A program made the position numbers and the translations under genes. Below, in pieces: positions 1 to 8,444 of a stretch of 64,000 nucleotides of DNA. Numbering within the stretch: the stretch's first letter is position 1; each line of letters opens with the position of its first letter. Below the pieces are notes generated by a model, which did not search any database, was not told the origin of the DNA, and saw only the letters and a program-made list of their open reading frames with translations. This DNA comes from Dyella sp. M7H15-1 (GTDB lineage: Bacteria > Pseudomonadota > Gammaproteobacteria > Xanthomonadales > Rhodanobacteraceae): assembly GCF_004114615.1 (NCBI RefSeq), contig NZ_CP035300.1:3038001-3102000 (forward strand). The letters are read 5' to 3'.

Positions 1-575
1 TTGGGTATTACCGGATGCTCGGCGACACGCTTGACGATGCCGCCGGCGAAGCCTTCGACAAAACCGCCAAGCTGATGGGGTTGCCCTACCCGGGTGGTCC
101 GGCTCTAGCGGCTTTGGCGGGCAGCGGCAGGCCGGGGCTGTTCCGCTTTTCGCGTCCGATGACGGATCGCCCGGGCCTCGACTTCAGTTTTTCGGGCCTC
201 AAGACCCAGGTCTTGCTGGCGTGGCAGCAGTCCGACCAGAGTGAGCAGACCCGCGCCGATATCGCACGCGGGTTCGAGGAAGCTGTGGTCGATACGTTAT
301 TGATCAAGTGTCGCCGTGCGCTCGCCGATACGGGGGCGAAGCGGTTGGTGATTGCCGGTGGTGTGGGCGCCAACCGGCGCCTGCGTGAGGAACTGGCGGC
401 GGCGGGTGCGAAAGACGGCTTCAAGACCTATTTTCCGCGCCTGCAGTTTTGCACCGACAACGGCGCCATGATCGCGCTGGCTGGTGCCATCCGCTTGGCG
501 CATGGCCAGCATCAGGATGAATCGGTGCAGGTTTTTCCGCGCTGGGATTTGCAAACCCTGCCGCCTGCTGCTTGA
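1..575 (+). CDS. tsaD: tRNA threonylcarbamoyladenosine transferase TsaD, C-terminal part
   Basis: This is the C-terminal 190 or so residues of TsaD (about 340 aa in the family), the ASKHA-fold subunit that transfers the threonylcarbamoyl group to A37 of ANN-decoding tRNAs in the cytoplasm. The frame is open to the left window edge, so the true start lies outside. Visible family blocks are [20 protein letters not shown] near the edge, a [11 protein letters not shown] segment, and CTDNGAMIA near the end, whose Asp is a metal ligand in the family. The reading frame ends in TGA at 573-575, and folB follows after 32 bases on the same strand, so the genes may be cotranscribed. The identification is firm; only the truncation by the window limits it. 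Confidence 0.95.
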   Translation, partial: GYYRMLGDTLDDAAGEAFDKTAKLMGLPYPGGPALAALAGSGRPGLFRFSRPMTDRPGLDFSFSGLKTQVLLAWQQSDQSEQTRADIARGFEEAVVDTLLIKCRRALADTGAKRLVIAGGVGANRRLREELAAAGAKDGFKTYFPRLQFCTDNGAMIALAGAIRLAHGQHQDESVQVFPRWDLQTLPPAA

Positions 576-607
576 TCGCATCCCTCGCATCGCGGAACCT
601 TGCACGT

Positions 608-967
608 ATGGATATCGTTTTCATCGAAGACCTGCGCATCGACACCGTCATCGGCATCTACGACTGGGAGAAGCGCGTGCGCCAGACGCTGTCGTTCGAT
701 ATCGAGATGGCGTTCGACAACACCGTGCCTGCTGCGAGCGACGACATTGCGCACACGCTGAACTACAAAGACGTGTCCAAACGTTTGATGGCTTATGTCG
801 GGGAATCCAGCTTCGGATTGGTGGAAACGCTGGCTGAGCGTTGTGCAGCCATTATTCGCGAAGAGTTCGGCGTGGCGTGGGTGCGGCTCAAGCTGTCCAA
901 GCCCGGCGCGGTGCGTGGTGCCAAAGCCGTGGGTGTCTGCATCGAGCGCGGCAAGCGACCGAACTGA
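608..967 (+). CDS. folB: dihydroneopterin aldolase FolB
   Basis: The 119-aa protein has the usual FolB length and converts 7,8-dihydroneopterin to 6-hydroxymethyl-7,8-dihydropterin plus glycolaldehyde in folate synthesis. It opens MDIVFIEDLRIDTVIGIYDW, and carries the LNYKDV, VETLAERCA and KLSKPGAV blocks that hold the conserved Tyr, Glu and Lys of the active site. The frame is open upstream to 572, but the ATG at 608 matches the family's N terminus. Its TGA overlaps the ATG of folK (TGATG), implying translational coupling of two consecutive steps of the pathway. folE and a pteridine reductase lie elsewhere in the window. Confidence 0.95.
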   Translation: MDIVFIEDLRIDTVIGIYDWEKRVRQTLSFDIEMAFDNTVPAASDDIAHTLNYKDVSKRLMAYVGESSFGLVETLAERCAAIIREEFGVAWVRLKLSKPGAVRGAKAVGVCIERGKRPN

Positions 968-1449
968 TGGCGCGTGTCTATCTCAGCCTGGGCTCCAACC
1001 AGGAGCCGCATCGTTACCTTCGTGCCGCGTTGGAAGAATTGCGTGCCCGCTTCGGCGCGCTGAATGTTTCGCCAGCTTATCGAAGCGCTTCGGTGGGCTT
1101 TGACAGCGCGGACTTCGTCAATCTGGTGGTGGGCATGGACACGGATCTGGCCCCGCACGCACTCAATGACTGGCTGCATGCACTGGAAGACCGTCACGGT
1201 CGCCGCCGTGCCGTGCCGCGCTATGCCGATCGCACACTTGATGTGGATATCGTGCTTTATGACGATCTAGTCACGCAGGGGCCGGGGCATCTGGATATTC
1301 CGCGCAAGGAGCTGAAACATGCTTTCGTGCTCAAGCCGATGGTCGATATCGCGCCTGATCTGCGGCATCCCGTCGACGGACGCACGATGGCCGAATGGTG
1401 GGCTGCGTTTCCAACGGGCAGCGAACCGTTGGTGCAGATAAATCTCTAG
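967..1449 (+). CDS. folK: 6-hydroxymethyl-dihydropterin pyrophosphokinase FolK
   Basis: The 160-aa product is HPPK, which moves pyrophosphate from ATP to the hydroxymethyl group of the pterin made by FolB. The glycine-rich start LSLGSNQEP, the RYADRTLDVDIVLYDD block with the two metal-binding Asp residues, and a LKHAFVLKPMVDIAPD segment are all present. The start chosen is the ATG overlapping the folB stop; an in-frame extension upstream to 841 lies inside folB and is rejected. Length and motifs are complete, so it should be active. It appears to close the tsaD-folB-folK transcription unit. Confidence 0.95.
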   Translation: MARVYLSLGSNQEPHRYLRAALEELRARFGALNVSPAYRSASVGFDSADFVNLVVGMDTDLAPHALNDWLHALEDRHGRRRAVPRYADRTLDVDIVLYDDLVTQGPGHLDIPRKELKHAFVLKPMVDIAPDLRHPVDGRTMAEWWAAFPTGSEPLVQINL

Positions 1450-1465
1450 GGGCCTTCTGGACGTC

Positions 1466-1612
1466 ATGCCGCGGCGCAAGCCGGTGGAGCAGGCATTTCG
1501 CGGCGCGATGGGTTTGGTCTTCGATGCCAACCCTGAGCGGTTGGTTGCGGTGGGGCTATGTGATTTCGTTGATCGGCTGCAGGTGGATCTGGCTGGTTTG
1601 CTTCAGGCTTGA
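1466..1612 (+). CDS. possible small protein of 48 aa
   Basis: An ATG at 1466, preceded by AGGGG about 13 bases upstream, opens a 48-codon frame ending in TGA at 1610-1612. The product starts MPRRKPVEQAFRGAMG and ends VDRLQVDLAGLLQA, with amphipathic helix-like spacing. It fills the gap between folK and the convergent ankyrin gene. I do not recognise the sequence. It could be a real small gene, the C-terminal relic of a larger one, or chance; only its protein-like composition and position support it. Confidence 0.25.
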   Translation: MPRRKPVEQAFRGAMGLVFDANPERLVAVGLCDFVDRLQVDLAGLLQA

Positions 1613-1621
1613 GGGTGTTTG

Positions 1622-4600
1622 TCACCCTGTGTGATCAGACGGCTGTGCCGGCTGGCGCAGGGTCTGCCGCACACTGGGAATGACGCTGGTGCGTGCGGCC
1701 AGTTCGTGTGCGATATCGATGAAACCGAGATGGCGCGCAACGTCGGCTGCGGTGCGGCCAAAGTTGTCGGCCGCATGGCGATCGGCGCCGCGTGAGAGTA
1801 GTACGCGTGCTGGCGGCAACATGGCATGCATCGCGCAGGCATGCAGGGCCGTAACGCCGCGCTGGTCGGCATGTTCGATACGTGCGCCGGCATCGAGCAA
1901 CACGGGCAGCAAGGCACCGATGTGTGTCGCGTCGGAGGGTCTGCCTGGACGCAAGTGTGCGCCAAGCAACAGCAATAAGGATGTTTTGCCTTCGCTATCG
2001 GCCAAGTTCAGGTCAGCCTTGCGCTTGAGCAATGCATCAAACAGACGGCGTGCACGCAAGCTGTCGTTCTGCTCGAAACCGAACTGCGATGCGGCATGTA
2101 ACGCGCTGTGTCCGCGCGCATCCACGGCATTCGGATCGGCACCCGCTTCCAGCAACTGTTCGGCGATCTCCGGATAACCCTGTACGGCAGCGATCATCAG
2201 CGCCGTCGCATCGCCCGGCAGGCGCTGATCCACCGTCGCACCGCGCTCAAGTAGCAAGGCAACCAGGGCTTCACGACGTGCGGCAACCGCGGCGGCAAGC
2301 GGCGTCATGCCGTTGCTGGCGCTAGCGGACATGTCGGCACCGGCCTCGATCAAGGTGATGGCGACATCGCGATGACCGGCGCCACCGGCGTGCAGCAGGG
2401 CGGTGGCGCCCTGTGCATCGCGCGCATCCACGGCAAAGCCAAGTTCCAGCAGTCGGCGCACCGCGGTATCGGCCCCCTGTTGGGCGGCTTGAATCAGGTC
2501 ATCGGCGCGCAATGGACGGTGCGGACGTTGCCAATCGTTCCAGTCGAGCCAGCGCTCCAGTTCAAGGTGTTCCAGGGCAAGGCCAAGCGGTGTTTCGCCA
2601 TTCACATCGACGGCTTCGGTATCCGCGCCATGCGCCACGAGTGCGCGTACCATCGGCAGCGCATCGGCGCCGTATTCGAGCGCTGCGAACAAGGGTGTAC
2701 GCCCACTGTTATCACGTGTGTTGGGATTGCAGCCACGGCTCAACAGGGCTTGCAGCACGGCGAGCTGGCCATTGGCGGCAGCCAGGTGCAGCGGTGTGCG
2801 TTCGCGTTCGTCGAGGCCAAATGGATCGGCGCCGCGTTCGAGCATGGTCAAAGGTAAGGCGGCAGCCTGCGGTGCGTTGTGCAGTCGACCCAGTGTTTGG
2901 GCGAGCAGGCTGCCACCGGCGGGGCTTGCGCCCGCATCCAGCAGATCGTGGAGCGCTTCGGCGCTGTCGGGCAGCAACGGCAGTAGCGCGTCGAACAGGC
3001 GGCGTCCGAGCGGCGGCAGGGTGGGATGCTCGCTATCGGGATCGTCGATCAGTTGTGGCTGCAAGCGAGTTTCGGCTTGCAGTCCGTGATCGAGCAACCA
3101 GCGTCGTGCGGTACGGAGATCAGGGTCGGTCAACTCCAAATAGAGCTGGGCAAGCTGCGACGGTGACCAGTTGCGCACCCGGCTGGCGAAGCTGGACACG
3201 ATCGCCCAGTGACCAAAGCGCAAGGCATCGAGGAGATGTGCTGGCGTGTCGGCGCCTTCGGAAATCGCGTCGAGGTTGAGGCTTGCAGGTAGCGGTGTAT
3301 CCGGGTCGAGCAGGGCGACTAGGTCCCAGCGTCCGCTGGCGGCGGCATGGTCGAGTGCGCTGCGGCCATCGTTGCCGGGTGACTTGGGTTCGGCGCCGAG
3401 GGCAAGCAGGGTGCGGACCGTTTCAGCCTGCGCATGGGGTGATTGGCAAGCCAGCGTGAGCGCATCGCGACCATGCTTGTCGCGGGCCAGCGCGTTCGCC
3501 TGTGCGTCAGCCAGCATCTGTACTACCGCAACAGCGCCGGCACGCGATGCTTCCATCAACGCCGTGCTGCCATGATGATCGATCAGGTTCACATCCGCGC
3601 CGGCCATGTGCAGCGCGCGCGCAATCTGTTCGTGGCCTTCTGCGGCGGCCATCATCAAGGCGCTGCGTTGCTTGGCATCCACACCATTCACGGCGGCGCG
3701 GTGCTTCAGCAACATCTTCACCCCGGTGATGTCGTCGTCGGGAATGCCCGCGGCAGCCACCAGGGCGGGTTCGCCGCTAACTGGCGACGACTTGGCGCCG
3801 CGCTCTAGCAGAAACTGCGCTAGCGGCCAGTTGGTGGCGCGACAAGCGATCGACAGCGGGCTTGCGCCCGCCTTGTTGAGCGCATCGAGGGAAGCGCCCG
3901 CATCCAGCAGCAGCGCTGCGATGGTCGGTTCGCCGCTGAGCACGGCGCCGTGCAGTGCTGTGTTGCCGTCGGCATCGGCGGCCAGCGGGCTGGCGCCGTT
4001 GGCCAGCAAGGTCATCACCGCATCGGCGCGGCCGTGCCAGCTATCGCGCGTTGTGGCGAGCAGCGGCGTCAGGCCGCCGCTGGCGCGATTCACATCGGCG
4101 CCCTTGGCGATCAGGGCGCGCAGCAGGTGCGGATCGGGCAGCAGGGCGGCAAGCGTCAACACCGGGCGCTGGTCACGGTCGCCGGGAAGCGGTGTGGTAT
4201 CGGGATCGGCGCCGGCTTCAACCAGGGCTAGAGCGCGTGCGATATCGCCGGCGCGGGTCGCTGCAAGTAATGCGCGCGCTTGTTCCGGTGTGCCGGCCGT
4301 ACGTTCTTCCTCACTGAGCGGTGGTGCGGGTGCCGGGGCGATTGCCATCACAGGATCCACGCGTTCGTTGCGCGAGGATTCCTTGCGCTTTGGGCGGCGG
4401 CCTTCGGACAGCATCACCCGCAGGGTGCGATTGGCGATCACCAGGCAGCCGAGCGGAAGTATCACTACGGCATACACCACGATGGCCGCCGTGCGCATTT
4501 CCGTTGGCAGCACGACGTAGAGGCCGCTCAGTGCGATGGCGGCGAACGACAGGATCAGCAACGACAGCGCGCTGGGCAGGAAATGGCTGAAAAAGTGCTC

Positions 4601-5098
4601 CTCGCGTGCAAGGTGCCGGCCAAAGGTGATGCTGCGCGCGGTGGCGGTGAACAGCGACGAACCTTCGTGCTTGTCATGCGCGGGATAGGCGTCGTCCCAG
4701 ACGAACACCAGCGCAAACGCCGGCCAAAGGCGCCAAAGCGTCATCAGCGCCAGTACCACAGCAGCCGCTAGCATCAGGCTGGCGCCAAGGGTGGGCTGCT
4801 GGGTGAGTCGCAGCATCGGCCATGCAATGAACAGGAACATCAGCGCGACGTAGCAGGTGAACATGGTCAGATGTACCGCGCCCCGGCGCAGCACGGTGCG
4901 GATGAAATTGGGTTCGGGATCGAAGCCGATCGCATGGCAGATCGCCGCCATTGTCAACGTATTGGCCAGTAGCAGGAGAATCAGCGTGACCGCATGCGCG
5001 CCGACGGCGGCGGCAACGCCTGCGACGACGAATCCTGGCACGAACCAGATGAGGGAAGTCAGCATGGAGGATGGGCGGCGCGATTTGATAGGTGGCAT
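1622..5098 (-). CDS. giant membrane-anchored ankyrin-repeat protein
   Basis: The protein of about 1158 aa has an N-terminal region of roughly 230 residues with about six hydrophobic segments (for example LTMFTCYVALMFLFIAW and LPSALSLLILSFAAIALSGL), then some 900 residues of ankyrin repeats. These show the usual pattern DGNTALHGAVLSG..., GATALLHAGGAGHRDVAITL and DNFGRTAADVARHLG, around twenty repeats by eye. Ankyrin arrays bind proteins; the partner is not evident. Start is uncertain: ATG at 5098 is used, with alternatives at 5140 and 5065. A TATACT sequence sits just upstream of 5098 and, if it is a -10 box, would favour 5098 (leaderless) or 5065. The gene stands alone, divergent from the FadL-type gene. 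Confidence 0.85.
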   Translation of the reverse strand: MPPIKSRRPSSMLTSLIWFVPGFVVAGVAAAVGAHAVTLILLLLANTLTMAAICHAIGFDPEPNFIRTVLRRGAVHLTMFTCYVALMFLFIAWPMLRLTQQPTLGASLMLAAAVVLALMTLWRLWPAFALVFVWDDAYPAHDKHEGSSLFTATARSITFGRHLAREEHFFSHFLPSALSLLILSFAAIALSGLYVVLPTEMRTAAIVVYAVVILPLGCLVIANRTLRVMLSEGRRPKRKESSRNERVDPVMAIAPAPAPPLSEEERTAGTPEQARALLAATRAGDIARALALVEAGADPDTTPLPGDRDQRPVLTLAALLPDPHLLRALIAKGADVNRASGGLTPLLATTRDSWHGRADAVMTLLANGASPLAADADGNTALHGAVLSGEPTIAALLLDAGASLDALNKAGASPLSIACRATNWPLAQFLLERGAKSSPVSGEPALVAAAGIPDDDITGVKMLLKHRAAVNGVDAKQRSALMMAAAEGHEQIARALHMAGADVNLIDHHGSTALMEASRAGAVAVVQMLADAQANALARDKHGRDALTLACQSPHAQAETVRTLLALGAEPKSPGNDGRSALDHAAASGRWDLVALLDPDTPLPASLNLDAISEGADTPAHLLDALRFGHWAIVSSFASRVRNWSPSQLAQLYLELTDPDLRTARRWLLDHGLQAETRLQPQLIDDPDSEHPTLPPLGRRLFDALLPLLPDSAEALHDLLDAGASPAGGSLLAQTLGRLHNAPQAAALPLTMLERGADPFGLDERERTPLHLAAANGQLAVLQALLSRGCNPNTRDNSGRTPLFAALEYGADALPMVRALVAHGADTEAVDVNGETPLGLALEHLELERWLDWNDWQRPHRPLRADDLIQAAQQGADTAVRRLLELGFAVDARDAQGATALLHAGGAGHRDVAITLIEAGADMSASASNGMTPLAAAVAARREALVALLLERGATVDQRLPGDATALMIAAVQGYPEIAEQLLEAGADPNAVDARGHSALHAASQFGFEQNDSLRARRLFDALLKRKADLNLADSEGKTSLLLLLGAHLRPGRPSDATHIGALLPVLLDAGARIEHADQRGVTALHACAMHAMLPPARVLLSRGADRHAADNFGRTAADVARHLGFIDIAHELAARTSVIPSVRQTLRQPAQPSDHTG

Positions 5099-5246
5099 GG
5101 GGCGAGTATAGGAATCAGGACCGCGTAAGACGGTAATCACACGTTAACTATGGGTCTTGCGCTGGCTGGCGTAGACAAACAGTGCATGGCAAAACCCGCG
5201 AAATCTTCGTGTGAGTCGTGAAGGTTAGCAGCTTATGGCGATAGGG

Positions 5247-5313
5247 CCGGGAATCGGGAATCGCAAAAGCGAAGCGCGCCCTGCTTTTACCATTTCCGAT
5301 TCCTGATTCCCGG
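5247..5313. repeat. imperfect inverted repeat, GGGAATCGGGAATCG type
   Basis: CCGGGAATCGGGAATCG at 5247-5263 faces CCGATTCCTGATTCCCGG at 5296-5313 across a 32-base spacer that itself contains short complementary segments. It lies in the 434-base divergent interval 5099-5532 between the ankyrin gene and the FadL-type gene. I see no gene in that interval; it must also hold both promoters. The repeat resembles the short dispersed repeats common in xanthomonads. Confidence 0.7.
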
Positions 5314-5532
5314 TGCTGCCGCAGCCGAACCATGCTGCAACCGCACTTGCATGCCCCGTTCACAGCCGGCAGAGTGCCCGCCGGGGTTATCAAACGTGTG
5401 TATGAATTTTACTGTGGTGACCCTCTGATAAGCCCCGAGCCGTCATCCACCCCAGGGATGGCGTTCCCTCGGCAAGACCCCGGCCGCCCATGGCTGGACT
5501 CGTCACCAAGAAAAAGCAGGAGCAAGCAAGCG

Positions 5533-6942
5533 ATGCATATGTTTTTCCGCAACACCGTCCGTGGTGGTCGTCCGCTCGTCCTCGCCACCCTCGGCCTGGC
5601 CATTGCCGGTGCCTTGGCTGCACCGCAGCAAGTCCACGCAAGTGCCTTCCAGTTGAAGGAAGACAGCGCGCAGGCCATGGGCCGCGCCTACGCGGGCTCA
5701 CTGACTGCCGGTGGCGATGTGTCCGTGGTGGCGAATGGTCCGGCGGCCATGGCTGACCTCAAGGGCACCTATTTCGAAGCAGACATCACCGCCATCAACT
5801 TTGGCGCCAACTTCAGTGGCAGCGCGCATGACGCGTTCGGCAATCCGATCAGTGGCAACAACGGCGGCAACGCCGGTACAACCATACCAGTGCCGGCGCT
5901 CTTCTTCGAAACTCAGGTGAACGACCGCTGGCACGTGGGTGCCAGCTTAAGCGTGCCGTTCGGCTTCAAAACTGACTACAACAGCGACTGGGTCGGCCGC
6001 TACAACGCCATCGAATCGAAGTTCGAATCGCTCGACGCGACGTTCTCGGCCTCGTATAGCCTGACCGATAACTTCAGCATCGGTGCCAGCGCCATTGCGC
6101 AGCACACCACCGCCACGCTGACCAATGCCGTCAATTTCTCCGCGATAGGTCAGCAATTGGGCGCCGCCGTTGGTCTGCCGCCGGCCGAGGTTGCTGCCTT
6201 GATTCCGCCGGGCACTGACGGCTATGCCCGTGTCAACGGTCACAGTTGGGACTGGGGCTGGCAGTTGGGCGGTTACTGGAAGATCGATCCGAAGGATCGC
6301 CTCGGTTTCAACTATCGCTCCAAGATCACGCATCGCCTGCAAGGTACGGCTGACTTCACCGTGCCGCAAACCGTGTCCACGCTGATCGGCCAGTTGGCGC
6401 AGGTGGCGCCAGCATTTGGTGCAGCCAGTAAGGCGTTCCAGAACACCACGGGCTCGGCCCTTTTCACCACGCCGGCGGTGGCCACGGCCAGCTACTGGCA
6501 CCAAGAAGACAAGTTCGGCTTCGGCGCCGATGTGTCTTGGACCGAGTGGGATGTGTTCAAGAATCTGACCGTGAACTTCGCCAACCCGTATCAGCCGGCA
6601 AGTTCGCAAGTCTTTAACTGGCATAACTCCTGGTATGCCTCGTTCGGCGGCGAGTACTACCTCACCGACAAACTGACTTTGCGTGGTGGTATCGGTTACG
6701 ACAGCACGCCGACCGCGGCGGCCACCCGCGATGTGCGTGTGCCGGATGAAAGCCGCAAACTGCTCTCGGTCGGGATTGGCTACAAAGCCACCGAGCATTT
6801 TTCGATCAACGCCTCGTACGTGCACGTCTTCGTGAATCGCGCAGCGATCAATGGCGCGGTGAGTGCGACGGAAGACGTTATCACCGGTAGCTCCGATGAC
6901 TACGGCAATCTGCTGGCGATCTCAGGTGTCTACAAGTTCTGA
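5533..6942 (+). CDS. FadL/OMPP1-family outer membrane transport protein
   Basis: The 469-aa protein is a 14-strand type beta-barrel of the FadL/TodX family, which takes long-chain fatty acids or other hydrophobic compounds across the outer membrane. It has a signal peptide with a hydrophobic core LVLATLGLAIAGALA and a likely cut after VHA, so the mature protein begins near SAFQLKEDSAQAMGRAYAG, which matches the FadL N-terminal signature with its Ala-rich plug. VVANGPAAM and a terminal aromatic residue (VYKF) fit the family. The frame is open upstream to 5332, but the ATG at 5533 has AGGAG about 10 bases before it and gives a proper signal peptide. A strong terminator follows. The substrate cannot be read from sequence. 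Confidence 0.9.
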   Translation: MHMFFRNTVRGGRPLVLATLGLAIAGALAAPQQVHASAFQLKEDSAQAMGRAYAGSLTAGGDVSVVANGPAAMADLKGTYFEADITAINFGANFSGSAHDAFGNPISGNNGGNAGTTIPVPALFFETQVNDRWHVGASLSVPFGFKTDYNSDWVGRYNAIESKFESLDATFSASYSLTDNFSIGASAIAQHTTATLTNAVNFSAIGQQLGAAVGLPPAEVAALIPPGTDGYARVNGHSWDWGWQLGGYWKIDPKDRLGFNYRSKITHRLQGTADFTVPQTVSTLIGQLAQVAPAFGAASKAFQNTTGSALFTTPAVATASYWHQEDKFGFGADVSWTEWDVFKNLTVNFANPYQPASSQVFNWHNSWYASFGGEYYLTDKLTLRGGIGYDSTPTAAATRDVRVPDESRKLLSVGIGYKATEHFSINASYVHVFVNRAAINGAVSATEDVITGSSDDYGNLLAISGVYKF

Positions 6943-6948
6943 TAAAGG

Positions 6949-6986
6949 ACTTGCACTTCCTAGCAGGTGCGCCATACCTGGCACAC
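6949..6986. repeat. dispersed hairpin repeat, copy 1
   Basis: The segment begins ACTTGCACTTCCTAGCAGG and continues GTGCGCC...GGCACAC. A close copy sits at 27682-27722. Here it lies between the FadL-type stop codon and the terminator. Confidence 0.6.
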
Positions 6987-6991
6987 CATAA

Positions 6992-7017
6992 AAAAGCCCG
7001 TCTTGCGACGGGCTTTT
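6992..7017 (+). terminator. rho-independent terminator, probably bidirectional
   Basis: An 11-bp perfect stem AAAAGCCCGTC / GACGGGCTTTT encloses a TTGC loop. The A-tract on one side and T-tract on the other let it work both for the FadL-type gene (+) and for rpmG (-), whose stop codon is at 7125. Confidence 0.9.
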
Positions 7018-7066
7018 GAAATGCGAGTTGACCATCTGCGACCAATTGCGTTGTTGTAAAGCGTTT

Positions 7067-7086
7067 CCGGCCTTCGCCGGGATGAC
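7067..7086. repeat. REP-like sequence CCGGCCTTCGCCGGGATGAC
   Basis: A short GC-rich palindrome with a CTTCG loop, followed by GATGAC. Similar palindromes occur at 25935-25950 and in the inverted repeat between 34563 and 34945. It lies between the terminator and rpmG. Confidence 0.5.
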
Positions 7087-7124
7087 ATAACAACTAGCCA
7101 TGCGCATCGCGCATGGCTGTTGCG

Positions 7125-7292
7125 TCACTTGATCTTGCCTTCCTTGTAGATCACATGCTTGCGCACGACCGGATCGTACTTCTTGAACTCGAACTTGTCC
7201 GGGGTATTTTTCTTGTTCTTCTGTGTGGTGTAGAAGTGGCCGGTACCGGCCGACGAGATCAGGCGGATCTTGTCTTGCTTGCTGTTAGCCAT
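7125..7292 (-). CDS. rpmG: 50S ribosomal protein L33
   Basis: The 55-aa protein starts [20 protein letters not shown] and ends VIYKEGKIK, the full length of L33. It contains no Cys, so it is the zinc-independent (C-minus) form. The start has AGGAG seven bases upstream. It lies 11 bases downstream of rpmB on the same strand, the usual rpmB-rpmG operon, and faces the bidirectional terminator. Confidence 0.97.
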   Translation of the reverse strand: MANSKQDKIRLISSAGTGHFYTTQKNKKNTPDKFEFKKYDPVVRKHVIYKEGKIK

Positions 7293-7303
7293 GACTTAAC
7301 TCC

Positions 7304-7540
7304 TCAGACCTTTTCGCCGCGGGCGCGCAGGTCGGCGATCACGGCCTCGATGCCCTTTTTGTCGATGGTGCGCAGTGCCTGGTTGGAGACGCGCAGTTTC
7401 ACCCAGCGGTTTTCGCTGGGAACCCAGAAGCGACGCTCATGCAGGTTGGGCAACCAGCGGCGACGGGTTTTGTTGTTGGCGTGCGAGACGTTGTTGCCGG
7501 TCTGCACACCTTTTCCGGTGACTTGGCATACACGGGCCAT
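7304..7540 (-). CDS. rpmB: 50S ribosomal protein L28
   Basis: The 78-aa protein begins [20 protein letters not shown], the L28 signature, followed by [15 protein letters not shown]. It has one Cys only, so it lacks the four-Cys zinc site of C-plus L28 proteins. An in-frame extension exists upstream, but the ATG at 7540 has a near-perfect GGAGGT site four bases before it. First gene of the rpmB-rpmG unit. Confidence 0.97.
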   Translation of the reverse strand: MARVCQVTGKGVQTGNNVSHANNKTRRRWLPNLHERRFWVPSENRWVKLRVSNQALRTIDKKGIEAVIADLRARGEKV

Positions 7541-7705
7541 GATGACCTCCGTAATGTTGTGAACCGCCCTTTGGCCAGGACGACATCGGCCCAGCGGCGG
7601 CGTGCGCCACGCGATGCTGGAGATGGTGCTTTCGCCGGAAGCCGTGAGGTCCGCATCGCGTGGCGGACTGGCCCGGAAGACCGGGTCGACAGGGGCGAGC
7701 CACGT

Positions 7706-7735
7706 ATTATCCCGGAAAAACAGTCTGCTGCGCAA
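7706..7735 (-). promoter_or_regulatory. candidate promoter for rpmB-rpmG
   Basis: Read on the minus strand, TTGCGC at 7735-7730 and GATAAT at 7711-7706 are 18 bases apart, a good -10 with a weak -35. Transcripts would carry a leader of about 160 bases before rpmB. The rest of the 395-base interval 7541-7935 shows no gene; it must also hold the secB promoter, which I could not place. Confidence 0.4.
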
Positions 7736-7935
7736 TGTTTAAGCGCCGGGAAATATCCCCGTCCCGCTGGCGGAAAAAAGGCTGGGGTTCGCTTCCGCGC
7801 AGAGGCCATGCGAGCCGTCATCCGAAGGGACGTGGCTGCGGTCGGGAATCCGTCTCATGGCGATAGCTCAGGATGTATGGAACAATCTCACCCTTTGCGC
7901 CCTGCGTGCGCGCTTATTTGAACCGAGGGATTCCC

Positions 7936-8433
7936 ATGGCAGAAATCAACGCCAACGGCCAGACTAATGGCCCTGCCGGCCAGCCTCAATTGGTGCTGCA
8001 GAAGATCTATGTGAAGGATGTGTCCTTCGAGGCGCCGAATGCCCCGCAGATCTTCCAGGAAATCGGTGAAATCACCGAGGCGCCGCAGGTCCAGTTGAAC
8101 CTGACCCAGCGTGCGACCGGTTTGGGCAACGATCTCTATGAAGTCGTGCTGAGTCTCACCCTGACCTGCACGGTGAACGAACGTACCGCCTATCTGGCCG
8201 AAGTGCATCAAGCCGGCCTGTTCGGTATCGCTGGTTTCGCCGAGGTGGATCATGCGGGCATCATCGGCAGCTATTGTCCGAACCTGCTTTTCCCGTACGC
8301 GCGCCAGGTGATCTCCGGCCTGGTCCAGGAAGGTGGTTTCCCGCCGTTCCTGCTGCAACCGATCAATTTCGAGGCCCTCTACGCCGAGCAGCAGCGTCGC
8401 GCAGGCGGTGAGCCGCGTACGCTCAATAGCTGA
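7936..8433 (+). CDS. secB: protein-export chaperone SecB
   Basis: The 165-aa protein is SecB, the tetrameric cytosolic chaperone that keeps precursors unfolded and hands them to SecA. Family blocks include [19 protein letters not shown], the central [11 protein letters not shown] strand and [17 protein letters not shown]; the C-terminal tail is short and acidic/basic. An upstream in-frame extension from 7873 is rejected because GAGGGA lies six bases before the ATG at 7936. gpsA follows after 11 bases, the arrangement found widely in gammaproteobacteria. Confidence 0.96.
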   Translation: MAEINANGQTNGPAGQPQLVLQKIYVKDVSFEAPNAPQIFQEIGEITEAPQVQLNLTQRATGLGNDLYEVVLSLTLTCTVNERTAYLAEVHQAGLFGIAGFAEVDHAGIIGSYCPNLLFPYARQVISGLVQEGGFPPFLLQPINFEALYAEQQRRAGGEPRTLNS

Positions 8434-8444
8434 GTTTCTCCATC

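Noticed and set aside
3606-4520. 304-aa plus-strand open frame opposite the ankyrin gene
   Set aside because: Ser/Ala-rich antisense shadow of the repeats with no start context.
5332-5532. N-terminal extension of the FadL-type protein
   Set aside because: Starting at 5332 would bury the signal peptide 67 residues in; the ATG at 5533 has a proper ribosome site.
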